This document shows, one piece after another, positions 34,112 to 46,500 of a DNA stretch of 64,000 nucleotides. Position 1 is the first letter of the stretch. Each line of letters opens with the position of its first letter. The position numbers and the translations under genes are program-made. Source of the DNA: Bettongia penicillata ogilbyi (lineage: Eukaryota; Chordata; Mammalia; Diprotodontia; Potoroidae); the NCBI GenBank assembly GCA_023548195.1, contig JAJHZJ010000252.1, positions 4,627,242 to 4,691,241 of the forward strand, written 5' to 3'. The notes beneath the pieces were generated by a model that was not told where the DNA came from, searched no databases, and worked only from the letters and a program-made list of their open reading frames with translations.

Positions 34112-35089
34112 ATGAGCAAACGGGGGGAAAATCAGACTATAGATTCCTACTTCCTTGGTGATAAGGTATTTTTAATGTCATTGGTGATAAGGAAGATCAA
34201 AACATACAACCAAAAGAAGACAACAAAATCAAAGCTCCTGCATCCAAAGTGTCCAAGAAAAATATGAATTGATCTAAGGCCATGGAAAAGCTCAAAAGGG
34301 GTTTTGAAAATCAAGTAACAGAAGTAGAGGAAAAATTGGGAAGAGAAATGAGAGTGATTCAAGGAAATCATGAAAAATGAAAAAAGTTGTTGAACTTGCA
34401 AAAAGGGACCCTCAAAAAGATGAAGAAAATAACACCTTTAAAATTAGACTAAACCAAATGACAAAAGAGGTTCAAAAAACCAATGAGGAGAACATCTTAA
34501 CAAGCAGAATTATCCAAATGGAAAAAGATGTCCAAAAGCTCACTGAAGAAAATAATGGAGTAATTGGAAGCTAATGATTTTATGAGAATTCAAGAAATTG
34601 TAAAACAAAACCAAAAGAATGAAAAAAACCCACAAAAATGTGAAGTATCTCATTGGAAAAATAACTGACCTGAACAAAAGGATCCAAGAAAGATAATTTA
34701 AAAATTATTAGACTCCCTGAAGGCCATTAAAAAGGAGTCTAGAAATTATCAAGGAAAATTGTCCTGATATTCTAGAACCAGAGGATAAAATAGAAATGGA
34801 AATTATCCACCAATCACCTGCTGAAAGAGAACACAAAAGGAAAACTCCTAGAAATACTGTACTCAAAATCTGGAGTTCCCAGGTTAAGGAGAAAATATTA
34901 TAAGCAGTCAGAAAGAGACAATTCAAGTACTGTGGAAATGCAATCTTCACAACACAAGATTTAGCAGCTTCCACACTAAGGGATCAGAAGGCTTGGAATA
35001 TGATATACCAGAGATCAAAGGAGGTAGAATTAAAAACCAAGAATCATCTACCCAGAAAAACTGAGTATAATACTTCAGGGGAAAACTGA
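34112..35089 (+). pseudogene. HAL1 ORF1, copy E, broken
   Basis: ORF1p-like sequence starting at MSKRGENQTIDSYFLG (the equivalent of MPRKRKQSETIESYFLG). The coiled coil (VEEKLGREMRVIQGNHEK and following), the RRM remnant (YLIGKITDLNKRIQER) and the C-terminal domain through HLPRKTEYN can be followed only by changing frame several times. Stops occur at the NMN* site (34271) and after NHEK (34378). It shares the KNMNxSKAMEKL signature with copy F, unlike VQWAQAMEEL in the younger copies. Confidence 0.8.
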
Positions 35090-35317
35090 AATTTCAATGA
35101 AATAGAGGACTTCCAAGCCTTCTTGTCAAAAAGACCAGAGCTGAATAGAAAATTTGACTTTCAAATACAAGAATCAAGAGAAAGTATGAAAAGGTGAACA
35201 GGAAAGAGAAACCATAAAAGACTTATTAAAGTTAAACTGTTTACATTCCTACATGGAAAGACAATATTTATAACTCATGAGACCTTTCTTAGTACTAGGA
35301 TAGTTGGAGGGAATATA

Positions 35318-35398
35318 TATATATGTGTGTGTGTACATATATGTACATATATACACATATATGTGTGTATGTATGTGTATATATGTGTGTGTGTGTAG
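35318..35398. repeat. TATG/TG microsatellite in HAL1 copy E
   Basis: Alternating tatatgtgtg and acatatatg units at the position of the CA tract in the other HAL1 copies. Confidence 0.9.
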
Positions 35399-37043
35399 AG
35401 AGAGAGAGACAGAAAAAGAGACAGAGACATTCAGGGAGACTGAGGGCTCAGGGTAAGCTGAATATGAAGGGATGATATCTAAAAAAAAAATTAAGTGTTA
35501 AGAGTAATGTCCTGGGAGAAAGAGGAAGGGAGAGGTAGAATATAGTAAATCATCTCACATAGGAGAGTCAAGAAAGAGCTTTTATAATAGAAGGGAAGAA
35601 GGGAAAGGTGAGAGGGAATGTGAGCCTTACTTTTATCATATTTGACTTCAGGAGGGAATAACATACACACTCAATTGGGTATGGAAGTTCATTTTACCAT
35701 ACTGGAAAGCAGTGGGGAAAGGGATAAGAGAGGGGGTGTAATAGAAGGGACAACAGATTGAGGGAAGAAGTAAACAGAAGCCAACACTTATGTAGAGGGA
35801 CAGGTCAAAGGAAAAAATAGAATAAATGAAGGGTGGGGCAGGATAGAGGGAAATATTAGGTTAGTCTTTCACAATATGACTGTTAAGGAAATGTTTTGCA
35901 TGACTACACATTTATAATTTATATCAAATTGCTTGCCTTCTCAATGAGGGTGGGTGAGGAGGGGGGAAGAGAGAGCGTGGAACTCAGAGCTCTAAAAATG
36001 GATGTTAAAAATGTTTTTTACATGCAACTGGGAAATAAGATATATAGGCAGTGGGGCATAGAAATCTATCATGTTCTACAGGAAAACAGAAGAGAAAGGG
36101 TTAAGGGGGAGGGGTGATAGAAGGGAGGGCAGATTGGAGGAAGGGGTAATCAAAATGCATGCTGTAGTGGGGTGGGAAGAGGGTTGAGATTGAGATGGGG
36201 AGAAAATTTGAAATTCAAAATTTTGTGGAAGCGAATATGGAAAATTAAAAATAAATACATTTAATTAGAAAAAAATAAATAAAAATAGGAATGGGTGTTG
36301 TAGGTTGTCAAAATCTTCTTCTGCATGTACTGATAAAATAAATATGATTTTTGTTTTTCTTTATATTCATATGGTCACTCCTGTTAATAGTTATTCTAAT
36401 ATTGAACCAACTCTGTATTCCTGTTATAAATTCAACCCAAAGGAATATAATTTATATGATATGTTGCTCTAGTCTCCTTGCTAATATTTTATTTAAAATT
36501 TTTATATATGTGTTTATTAGGGATATTGGTCTGTAGTTTCTTGCTCTGTTATGACTCTCCCTGTTTTAGGTACCAATACTATATGTGTATCATAGAAGGA
36601 ATTTGGTAGTACTCTTCTTCCAATTTTTTTTCATAAGGTTTACTTCAGGTTGCAGTTATTTCTTTTTAAAATGTTTGATAGATTTTGTCTCAAATTCATC
36701 TGATTCTGTTTTGTTTTTTCTCTGAGAACTCATTTATGGATGGTTAAATTCATTTTCTGAGTTTGAGATATTTAATTCTTTTATTTCTTGTTCTATTATT
36801 CTGGACATTGGTAATTTTTTTGGCAAATATTCAATCCATTTCATCTAAATTACTAGTTTTATTGGTATATGATTGAGCAAAATCATTTTTAATAGTTCTT
36901 ATTTTTTCTTTATTTGTTGTGAATTCACTTTCCTTTTCATTTTTTATATTGTTAGCTTAGTTTTCCTCTTTTTTTTTTTTAGAAATCAAACTAGTTAATG
37001 ATTCCTCTACTTAATTGTGTTTTTTTTAAAAGAAACCTCACTT

Positions 37044-37588
37044 GAGGGGATGCCTATCAATTTGGGAAATGACTAAATAAGTTTTGGTATATGAATGTAA
37101 TGGAATGCTATTGTGTTATAAGAAATGGCGAACAGGCAGACTTCAGAAAAACCTGGAAAGACTTGTATGAAGGAAATGAGCAGAACCAGGAGAACATTAT
37201 ATGCAGTAGCAGCCACAGTGTCCAAGGACTGTTTATAATAGATTTAGCCCTTCACAAAGGGCTTCACAAAAGCCTTCCAAAGGACTCTTGATGCAAAATG
37301 CCATTCACATCCAGAGAAAGAACTATATAGTCAGAACTCAGAATGAAGCAGACTGTTTTCTATTTTGTTATGTTTTGTTTGGTTTGGTTTTTCTCATGGT
37401 TTCTCCCATTCATTTTAATTCTTCTATACAACATGACTAATGTGAAAATGTGGTTAGTAAGAATGTATGTGTAGAAGCCATATAAGATTGCATGTCATTG
37501 TGGGAAGGAAGGGGGAAGTGAGGAGGAGAAAAAAAATGAAAACTTATGGAAGTAATCATTGAAAACTAAAAATAAGTTAACAACAAAA
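37044..37588 (+). mobile_element. L1 3' end with 16-bp target-site duplication
   Basis: A 5'-truncated young-looking L1 insertion: ORF2 C-terminus, 3'UTR with aacatgactaatgtgaaaat (37431-37450), a gggaaggaagggggaag patch and an A-rich tail. It is flanked by aaaagaaacctcactt at 37028-37043 and 37589-37604 (the leading As may partly be tail), cut into the minus-strand L1. The C-terminal reading MNVMEYYCVIRNGEQADFRK starts at 37091 and runs out of frame after about 30 residues. Confidence 0.95.
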
Positions 37589-39239
37589 AAAAGAAACCTC
37601 ACTTCCAGTTTTACTTTATAATTCATTTATTTTGCTTTCAATTTTGTTCATTTTTCCGTGATTTTTCAGGATTTCTATTTTGGTGTTTATTTGAGCTTTT
37701 TCACATGTTGATTTTCTAGCTATTTAGTTATGTGCCTGATTTGTTAATTTATTTTCATTTTTGTTGATAAAAATGATTAAATATATGAATAATTCTTTAA
37801 GGCATGATTTGATTGCATCTTAAAATTTATTCTTAATTGCATTTTTCACTAGTGTTAATGACAATGTCTATTAATTCTATGATTTATTTGAGCCACCCAT
37901 TCTTTAGAATTAAATTATTTGGTCTCTAATCAGTTTTAATAATTTCTTCAGTGTTCCTTAACAGAAAATTATTTTTTTTGCATTGTGGTCCCTAAAAGGT
38001 CAGTTTAATATGGCTAGGTTTTTCTTTTGCATTTATATGTGAAGTTGTTATACTCTAATATATGGTCAGTTTTTGTAGCAGTATCTTGTACATCTGAGAA
38101 AACCTATTTCTATCTCTTTTCAATAATCATCAAAGTTCCACCATATCTAACTTGGCTAAAATTCTATTTAGCACATATCTCCTTTCTTCTTCATTTTTGT
38201 TTAGAGTTTTCTAGATCTGAAAGGGGTACATTGAAGTCTTCCTATTATAGTTTTATTATTTAGCTTTTCCTTTAAGTATTTAGACCCTATTCCATTTAGT
38301 GCATATATCTTAAGTACTGAAATCAATTCCAGCATAATTTAGTATAATCTTTATCTCTTTTGATCAAATATACTTTCATTGTTGACTTTTCTAAGACCAC
38401 AATTGTTAACTCTGCTTTTTTTTCTTCAGCTGAAACAGATCTTGTTTCACCCTTGTTTTAACTATGTGAATGTTTGTTTCAAATATGCTTCTTGGGAACA
38501 AAGTACTGTTAGATTCTACTCTCTAGTCCATCTTGCTATCCTCTTCCATTTTGTTTCACAATTATGATCATTAGTTTTATATTTCCTTCCCTTCTATCCT
38601 CTTATATTTTTTTCCTATCTTCATTTTCAGTTCCTTCCTTAAAAAGAAGCAGATTCTGGTATGTAAGGAGTGTGATCAGCACCAAAGTTTCATGTTTGAT
38701 GCACTCTGTTTCTGCTCCCCTGTCCCTTTTCTCTCACCCGGTACCCATTTTTAACTTTTCTTTTTTTCCTTTAAAATCCATCTTTGTAATTCACCTTCCT
38801 TGAATATAGTGTCATTTGCTTGTTATTAATTACTCCCTGACTCTATCTTCCCTCTTCTTTCCACTTCACTTTCTCTCACATTTCCTTGTTGAATGAAATT
38901 AATGTCTTCACCTTACTTTATGTATGTATATTTGTTCCTCCTTTGACCAGTTTTCTCTTCTCTCCTTCCTCCTTGTTTATATAATCTTTCCTTACACACC
39001 CTAATGCTCTCCCTATTTCTTCCTCCCTTTTCCCTAGTATATTCATTTTCTTCTCTATTCTCATTCTTTCATTAAAATCATCAAAACAAAAGCACTCACA
39101 GGCCCTATGTTTTATTTTATTCTTGTTATAATCCCCTGATGATACTACGGTCTGAGGGGACATTTGTATCATCTCCAAATATTAGAATGTAAACATTTTA
39201 TCCTTGTTTAGTTTCTTGTGATTGTGTGCTTGGATTTAT

Positions 39240-40480
39240 TTCTCTTGACTCATGTTTGTATTTCAAATTTTCTACTCAGCTCTGGAATTTTCGTCAGTAA
39301 TGTTTAGTGTTTTCATCAGCAATGTTTGGAAATCTTCTGATAAAAGTCAATTTTCCCGTGTAGGATTTATACTATTATACTAAGTTTTGATGGCAAAGTA
39401 ATTCTTAGTTGTAAATCTAGATCATTTTGTCTTTTGGAATATCATATTCCATGCTCTCTACTTCTTTACAATGGTGGCTTGCAAATCTTATGTGATACTG
39501 ACTGTGGCTTCTCAGTATTTGAATTGTTTCTTTCTAGTTATTTGCAATATTTTCTCTTTGATGTGGAGCTCTGGATTTGGCTAAGATGTTTCTGAGAAGT
39601 TTCCTTTTGAGATTTCGTTCTTAGAGTCACGCAATCCTGAATTCAAATACAGCCTGAACCACCTACCAGTTGTGTGAACTTTGGGAAATCACTTAATCAC
39701 TGTTTGTCTCAATTTCCCCAACTACAAACATTGGAATAACAGTACTTCCTTCTCAGGGTTGTTAGGATGATTAAATTAAATAATACTTGTAAAGCACTTA
39801 GCAGAGTGCCTGGTTATATAAACATATAGTCCCTTTCTTTTTCCTATTCATCTTTCATGTGGAGTATTTATATTTTTGCTTTACCCTGTGATCTGAAGTT
39901 TGGGAAGTTTTATTTCATGACATTTAAAAATTATACTCAGGCCTTCTTTTTTTTTAGTCTCAACTTTTGAGTTGTCCAATGATTATTGAGTTATACGTCC
40001 TTGATTTGTTTCCTAGGTCAGTTGTTTTTGCTGTTAGCATTGTCTTCTCTTTTGTCAATCACTTGACTTATTATCTCATGGAGTCATTAATATCTTTTTG
40101 GTCCATTTTGCTTTTTAAAGAGTCTGTTCCTTGGATTAGGTTTTCTACTTTCTTGGACTAAGTTGTTAATTCTCTTTCAAAGTCTTTCCTCCATAGTTTA
40201 CATTTATTTTTCCATTCTTTTCTCTAGTGCTCAAATCTTATAAAGTAGCTTTTTAAGTCTTGCTTCATTTCTTCTAGAAAGTCTGGTTGGTCTTGTGCCC
40301 AAGATGCAGAGTTTTTTTTGGATTAAATCTTCTTCTAGGTTTTGTGCCCTTGATGTCCCTGTCACCACAACAGATCTTTAAACTGAGGTCTTTTTTTTTA
40401 ACTCATTATTCTACTCTTATTTTGACTATTCCAACTAAGTCATATCGTTCCAAGAGCATTCATAGATTAAAATGAACAAA
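39240..40480 (-). pseudogene. L1 ORF1 of the large L1, interrupted by a SINE
   Basis: Antisense ORF1 text: cttttggaatatcatattcc (39431-39450), gaattgtttctttctagtta (39521-39540) and gcaatattttctctttgatg, the C-terminal domain in reverse. After the SINE it resumes with the RRM and coiled-coil region (ctaggtcagttgtttttgct at 40014-40033). No frame is open. Its divergence from copies A-D exceeds that of copy E, consistent with an older full-length L1 lineage. Confidence 0.75.
39618..39828 (+). repeat. MIR/CORE-type SINE in L1 ORF1
   Basis: Sense words: aatcctgaattcaaatacag, accagttgtgtgaactttgg (39665-39684), gaaatcacttaatcactg, ttgttaggatgattaaatta (39759-39778) and acttgtaaagcacttagcag agtgcctgg. 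It is a tRNA-type SINE with the CORE region. Confidence 0.85.
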
Positions 40481-41599
40481 AATGTAGAAATGGAAGATAT
40501 TTATCAATATGTCTAGTGTTTAACATGATTGTGAAATATTATTTAAAGCCTAATAGCATAGTTCCCAAATTGTGCAAGTAAAAATGACACTTAGGAAAAT
40601 AAAATCAGAATGACCAAGTATCCAACCTAGGAAATTTGTTCTGAAAGTGATATATTGTTGAAAACATTGAAGTATCATTTTTAGCAAATATCTCAGGGAT
40701 GGAAAGATAGCAAAAGAATGGGGGAGGGAATCATGGACAACATTATTAACCCCCAAATTGTGGCTGAGATAACAATAATGATCAAGTCATATACCTATTT
40801 TTTATCTTTATTAAAAATATTTATGATGATAATCTACATGTATAGAAAAATCATCCGTGATGAAAAATATAAGGAGACAGAGAGACTTTTGCAAATGATT
40901 CTCTACAATAGACTATATTATTAGCAGTTACTTAATTGATGGAAAGAGTGATGCAAGATCTTATGTTCACTGCTTGTTGATTAAGGGCAGGGGAGGAGGA
41001 AACAAAACATAGACTTAAAAGGTGTCTTGCAGCAAAATTTTTTGGGGGGTTATATGTTAAAATCATGTAAGATTCTTTAACAAATTCTTTAACTATATAA
41101 AAAACTATTTAATGGTTCTCTGATTAGTTATATCACAACACAAAACCAGATAAAATAATGCTCTCCAAATTCATTTGCAACTGTCCTGGAAGATGTTCTT
41201 CATAAAGTTCTAATTTAAGAGAGATTTCCTATATATGCATATGTCCTCCAAATACTTACTTATGTTTGTGGGTGATATTGTGTTATTTGTATTAAGACTG
41301 TGAACATTTATAATGGCTCAATTAACTCTGTGATTATTCAAGAGATTATTCTAACATTCAGAAAAAAATGAAATAAATTTTAAAAAATTCTTACTGCTCA
41401 GATTGTGACATGCAGTTGGAAAATAACACCTGGGGCAGTAAAAGAGTCTTTAAAGAAACTCAAATATCTTCACCGTGATGCTCTATGTTTGTAAAACTTG
41501 AATCAACACAATTTCAAAAGAATCAAAGTTTCAGATGACCCCAAAGTCAATTAGGAAGTGATACATGATGACTGTATACACAAAGTGGTATAAGGAATC
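40481..41599. other. No recognised feature
   Basis: A/T-rich, unique-looking. Short open frames lack domains. Confidence 0.5.
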
Positions 41600-41690
41600 C
41601 AATAATAATAACTAACATATATGTAGTGTTTTAAAGTTTGCAAAGAATTTTACACATTTCATTTGAATCTCCTAAGAATCTGTTGGTCCT
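41600..41690 (-). repeat. MIR 3' fragment
   Basis: aataataactaacatatatg then gttttaaagtttgcaaagaa, tttacacatttcatttgaat, the antisense 3' part of marsupial MIR. Confidence 0.7.
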
Positions 41691-43879
41691 TACTTTGAAA
41701 CTTTGGTAGCATGCAGGATCTCTTTAATCCATGAAACTCGCCCACCTACCCACCCCCAGTCTGAAAACGCCCCAGGCACTAGATAATTCATGACTCAGAA
41801 TCCTCTCAAACCATAGCTCATGAGCCCCTGCTGAAGCTGATTTTCAGTAGTCAGCCAGATGACCCACTTAGTTCAGAGCAACAGCATGTTAATAACATGG
41901 TAACAAAACAAAACTCATAAACCTTGAGCTCACTGTCCTACAAATATACACACCCTCATTGGAAAAGTCGATTTGCACAGGGATGACACATACACAGATG
42001 GGGAACATGTGCACACAGGGCACTGCATGGAGGGTCAAGAAAAATGCAAGGAAAAGTAAGTTTTGCCTCCCATAGCCGCTACTCTTAAGGTCTTCATTGC
42101 ATTGCTGCCTCTTGGGTTTCCTGCCCATCAGACACTTCTCTCTACCAATTATTATATTTCCACTTTTCCCTGGAATGCATAACTTTTCAGCTCCAGCTGG
42201 TCTTCATGTATACTACTTTCTTCAAAATTGCTTGACGCCATGGTCTTGCATCCACTAGGGATCCTGTAATTAGTAATCTGTTTAGGGGGAAGACTACAGT
42301 TCTTGCAATATCCCACTGTTCCTAAGACTCGGTCTTCATCTGGGATATTACCTTCAGCATCTACTGCTACACTATTCTTTATCTAGTGTTGGGATGTTGT
42401 GCTTAATTAATGTCTCCCCTTCAAGGGAAAGAGCATTGCCGTCAGATCTTTCAGTCAGTGATTATGAAGGTCTTTTCATGCAAACTTCGAACAGAAAATA
42501 GCGGATGCCCAGGCTAAAGTTCTATCTACTTTTTGATTTCTTCTTTGAACTACTGTTCCCTCTGCTGTCTGTTGTAAATACCCCAGTTCGATTATCAGCT
42601 GACTTATGGGCAGAATCCCATTTTAGTTCCTAGCCTTTATTCTACTCCCTAGCTGAGACCAAAATCTCAAGGTCTATATTTACTTAAAGAGAAAAGGAGG
42701 TGAATGAAACTGATAAGTTAATTGGGTTAAACCTCACCCATAATGCTCCTCTGTTCTATGCAAATGACAAGGGCTGATGGGAGGAGACAGAAAAAAATTA
42801 GCAATCTTTGTCCCATTTCTCCTAAGCAATAATTCACAGCTAACTTTCTCTGCAATCTCCCTAATAAGCAATTTGCATGAGAAAATTATATTGGGGTATA
42901 CTTAAATATCTTTAATATGTAATATTAACAAGGTTAGGAGATGAGAACTAACATATAACATAGTTTAGCAAAGTCCCATAACTGCAGTGTATTAATTCAG
43001 TAAACATAAGCACTTATAATAGTCAGCACATAATCAAAAATATATATATTTACAGAACATACATTTAGACCAAAATACATCACTTAGCTTATATAGCAAT
43101 AGTTCCTGTGTAAAGTGAAAAATTAGCATATAAAACAAATATATATTAAACAACATAAGCCACAACAGGACATTACATAATAACACATAAACAGCATATA
43201 ATAATATTTATTAGTAAGGAAAGGGTTCAACATCTCCCACCCTATCCCCTCTCCTGACTCATGTGAATAGATATAAATACTAGTATTAGTAGAAAGTTAG
43301 TTCAAATACAAACTAAATTTTTGATAGTTACAAAGAGTAAATAATATGAGGATTTCATTGTAAAGAAGTTCTTCTTTCACAATTTATTTGTGGATTTTGT
43401 TTATGACTTACTGCTTCTCTGCAGACAAAAGCTGTCAAACATCAATGGGGGCTCGGTAGATATTTTTTTGCCCTGCATGAAATTGATTTAAGGATAATTC
43501 TATCTAGTTAGTTGAATTTCAGCACTAGTTATAATGCAGCCTCCTCTGTCTCCAAGCATTCAACTTGTTCTACATTGAACTACATTCAACTCCTTGTTCA
43601 GTTCCCACCTACCATGTTTTATGAAAGTTCTTCTCTAAGCTAATCAACTCATATGCTCTCTGAAGTTGCTGAGTAGTGGTGGAACACATAAATATCAGTC
43701 AGTCTCTCCATCAAGATAATATCATGGACAGAGAAGAGGATAAACTAAGAGATATAAAGCCACCTGAATTACTTTCAGTTTCATTTGCACAACATTGATT
43801 GATGAAGGGTCCCAAAAGATCAGACAAATGTTTAACTGTAGAATGTTGCTTATGATGATCTCCACATCAGAACGATCAT
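41691..43879. other. Unassigned 2.2 kb
   Basis: The first ~900 bases have higher GC. The segment 42880-43240 is A-rich, with several cataaa/ataacac words. Neither LTR ends nor retroviral motifs could be shown, and no host exon structure is supported. Confidence 0.4.
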
Positions 43880-44110
43880 GCAAAACTAAATGCAAAGAAT
43901 AGATGCTCACAGTCATCCAATATGTAATGGAAAGAATGAAAAGGGGAACCTCTCTGAGGCATCACATGACAAACCAGGACCTCTGCAGAAGGTCAAGAGA
44001 GACAGATATATTGGAGAAAGTCCATTATTTAAAATGGAACCAGATGGCTCATGTTGCAAGAATAATGCATGTTTGACTAAGAGGTTGGATCCCATGGGAT
44101 TATAAGTAGA
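43880..44110 (+). mobile_element. RTE-like LINE, C-terminal coding remnant
   Basis: Frame-shifted reading on plus gives ERMKRGTSLRHHMTNQDLCR followed by RSRETDILEKVHYLKWNQMA, then HVARIM. This matches the C-terminal pattern SLRDxIRNEDLRRRSxVTDI...LKWxWAGHVAR of RTE-group reverse transcriptases. A stop follows. It is a short dead fragment. Confidence 0.6.
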
Positions 44111-44394
44111 CAATTAAGAGGGCTGGGATAAGCAAATCATCAGTTTACCTAGAAAAGGTTGGAATCAAGTGTGAGATATTCAAGTATCATTTCCAGCGGA
44201 TTTGATTCCATATTATAATTAATTGATGAAAAAAATCATGAATATGAACATATGAACTGAAAAAGTAGGAAATGGAGAGAAGTAAGTTATATGAGGAACT
44301 GGAGCTCAGAAAGAATGATTTGAGTTGGTGTTTTGGTTTGTGAATATATACACAAACATGCATACATATTGATTGAAGTACAGTTATGTGTTCG

Positions 44395-44540
44395 TCCTTT
44401 CTTTTCAAAGAAGATCATGATATCAGAGAAATGATGACATAGCTTGCACTTGACTTTGCAACATGCAAGTTGAAGAGACAGGATGCAATAGACCATTTGA
44501 ATAATAGATGACTGGTGATGAGCCAGCCTCCAAGAAAGTA
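44395..44540 (+). repeat. RTE-type SINE (RTESINE-like)
   Basis: Reads gttcgtcctttcttttcaaa (44390-), gaagatcatgatatcagaga aatgatgacatagcttgcac ttgactttg, which resembles a marsupial SINE beginning gtccttcattttcgaagaggaccatgacatca. The same word set appears at the end of the RTE-like LINE at 47490-47530 (gtccttcattctcgaagagg). Confidence 0.6.
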
Positions 44541-45569
44541 TTCAAATTTAGATGGGAAATAAAACAAATTTAACCCTAAAATTGGTAACTTAAAGAAAAA
44601 AATTATATAGAACTTAATTTAAAAAGATGAGAACAATGAGACAATATGACAAAACTTTTGAGATGCAGCCAAAAGAGTCCAGAGAAAAAATTTTGTGCTT
44701 CCTAATACTTTTCTGACAAAAAAGAAAGGAAGGAAGGGAGAATATATTAATGAATAAATTTCATTATACAACTGAAAAAACTCAACTAGAAAATTATTAG
44801 ATAAAAATGCCCCAACTAAACATAAAAAGGAAATTCTTAAACTAAAAAAAAGTAAACAAAAAATACCTCTTGATCTGATTAATAACCTAGGTGCTATTTT
44901 TTTTAAAACTAATGAAATAGAAAATCTGTTGATTTTAAAAGAGGAAAACTGAATTGCCAATACAAAAAATTAAAAATGAGAGGACACAACAAATTAAGGG
45001 GGAATAGGAAATAGCTAGAAAGTATTTTACTCACATATGTGCCAATAAAATTGACAGTCTGAAGTAAATATTTAGAAAAACAAAAATACACAGAATAAGA
45101 AAAAATTTAAAATATCCCCAAACCAGAAAAGTAAAATTACATAAGCCATAAATGAACATTCAAATAAAAAAATCCCAGAACCAGATGGTAATTCTATCAA
45201 ATATTCAAGGACTAATTAACTCCAACTTTATGCAAAATGTTTCCCCTAAGAGGGAAAGCAATATTACCTAATTCTTTCTATGAGATGAATCTGATTCTGA
45301 GACTTAAACCAGGATGAGATAAGTCAGAGAAAGAAAGCTATAAACTGACATCTCTAATGAATCTCAATTTAAAAAATTATATTTAGTAAAATATTATCGA
45401 AGAGACTACAACAACAAAAGATTGTGTAGTATTACCAGGCTGGATTTATACTAAGAATGTAGGGTTGTTTTAATATTAGAAAAACTATAAATGTAATAGG
45501 TTACATTAAAGCCTAAAACAATTAAAATCACATAAGCATATCTATACAGAAAATGTTTTTTTAAAAAAA

Positions 45570-46500
45570 AGCTTCACTATTCCAGAACCAGATATTCATA
45601 GCTTGTCTTCAGGGTTTTAGGAAATTAGGTGTCTTTTCTCTATTAGCATCTGGTTAGTCCTCCATTCAGGTTGTGTTCCCCCTACTCTTAACTGACTGCA
45701 ATTAGTGACCAGTTTCATTTCGCTAATTAACATCATATAACATTTACAAAGGGATATTTACTCTGAAGATGTATAAAGAACAGAAATACAAATATTCCAC
45801 TCCCCTCCCCCCTTCAAAACTGAAGAGACACACTTTCCCTTATACCACTTTGCTCTCTGGAGAGTCAGCTCACTTAATTCCATTTCTATGTGGCATTGGT
45901 CCCTTCACTTCATATCTAAAATGCAACATTGCTGTCAAATGATTCTTGGTTTCAACAACTAGGTTGGGCTGGATCGGAAAGGTCATTCCTGGAACCTAGA
46001 GACATCAATACTGATTTGACTGCAAAATCTGGCATAAACTCAATTATTTGACTCCCAGATTCCCAGATGACTTACTCTGACTTTTTAAAAACTAGCAAAG
46101 TCATTGCCTATAACCTTCTCCCTATAAAATGAAAACAAACACTGAAGAAAAGGACTGAAATTCATTTTCATGGAACCATATGCTGACTTTGGATGAAAAG
46201 AAATACTTAGTGGGAAGCAGTCAAAGAGAAGCTAAACTGAAGGAAAAGGTCTAACCCAGAGAGAAGAGGTTGACGCTCTTCTTTACTAAATCTATTAAAT
46301 ATACCAAGCAAATTTTTAAAATTCTCTTTAACTACATGGTAAGCAGACCAGGATAAGTTATAGAATGCTTACACATACTTCACAATCTATCCAAGAATTT
46401 TAATGTCATCATAACTCTCCATGATATAGTTTCCCCAGCCTCTTACATATGGAAAATTACCTTAGCACTCTGCACGTGCTTGTAGGAACTAAACTCATTG
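45570..46500. other. Unidentified ~0.93-kb insertion inside L1 ORF2
   Basis: L1 text stops near 45565 (cagaaaatgttttttt) and resumes near 46500-46516 (caccaatacaaaaacactag), adjacent positions in L1. The intervening DNA has a cactcccctcccccc patch, no open frame, no A tail and no obvious terminal repeats. A solo LTR or a non-autonomous transposon are candidates. I could not name it. Confidence 0.6.

Larger units (their letters stand above)
33640..36280 (+). mobile_element. HAL1 copy E, older subfamily, in L1
   Basis: ORF1-only element with a 5' start agagccaagatggtagagta (33644-), 5'UTR, ORF1 (34112-35089), the post-ORF1 segment ctttcaaatacaagaatcaa, a TATG/TG microsatellite (35318-35398), a purine-rich 3'UTR and an A/T-rich tail ending aaataaataaaaa. 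It interrupts continuous L1 antisense text: catgctttctaggagttttt before, taggaatgggtgttgtaggt after; the same L1 junction is uninterrupted at 1812-1856. It is more diverged than copies A-D but has the same layout and no ORF2. Confidence 0.88.
31700..38570 (-). pseudogene. L1 ORF2 (endonuclease-reverse transcriptase), decayed and interrupted
   Basis: L1 ORF2p supplies the target-nicking endonuclease and the reverse transcriptase for L1 and its dependants. Here the coding order survives as antisense text: endonuclease region near 38570-37605, linker near 37600-36960, RT core near 36550-33140, and C-terminal region near 32750-31750, where YMNIMEYH stands for the conserved MEYYAAI. Every subregion has stops and frameshifts. 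A HAL1 and an L1 3' end interrupt it, together about 3.2 kb. No catalytic motif can be read in frame with its neighbours. Confidence 0.8.
31352..40480 (-). mobile_element. Nearly complete L1 with four nested insertions
   Basis: On the minus strand the order is ORF1 (about 40480-39240, minus the SINE), a purine-rich inter-ORF spacer (39240-38570), ORF2 endonuclease (38570-37605), RT (about 36960 to 32880), C-terminus (to about 31700) and 3'UTR with a CT/GA tract, ending near 31352. Landmarks on plus are tttgcattgtggtccctaaa (37978-37997), taatattgaaccaactctgt (36396-36415), tattggtctgtagtttcttg (36524-36543) and ttactgggccaaatggtaca (31967-31986), all antisense L1. Insertions are at 33037-33128, 33640-36280, 37044-37588 and 39618-39828. 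Both ORFs are heavily decayed. It is the only L1 here with both ORFs represented. Confidence 0.85.

Noticed and set aside
39618..39828. tRNA-like gene on plus
   Set aside because: The sequence is a diverged CORE-SINE, without a foldable intact tRNA or its 3' features.
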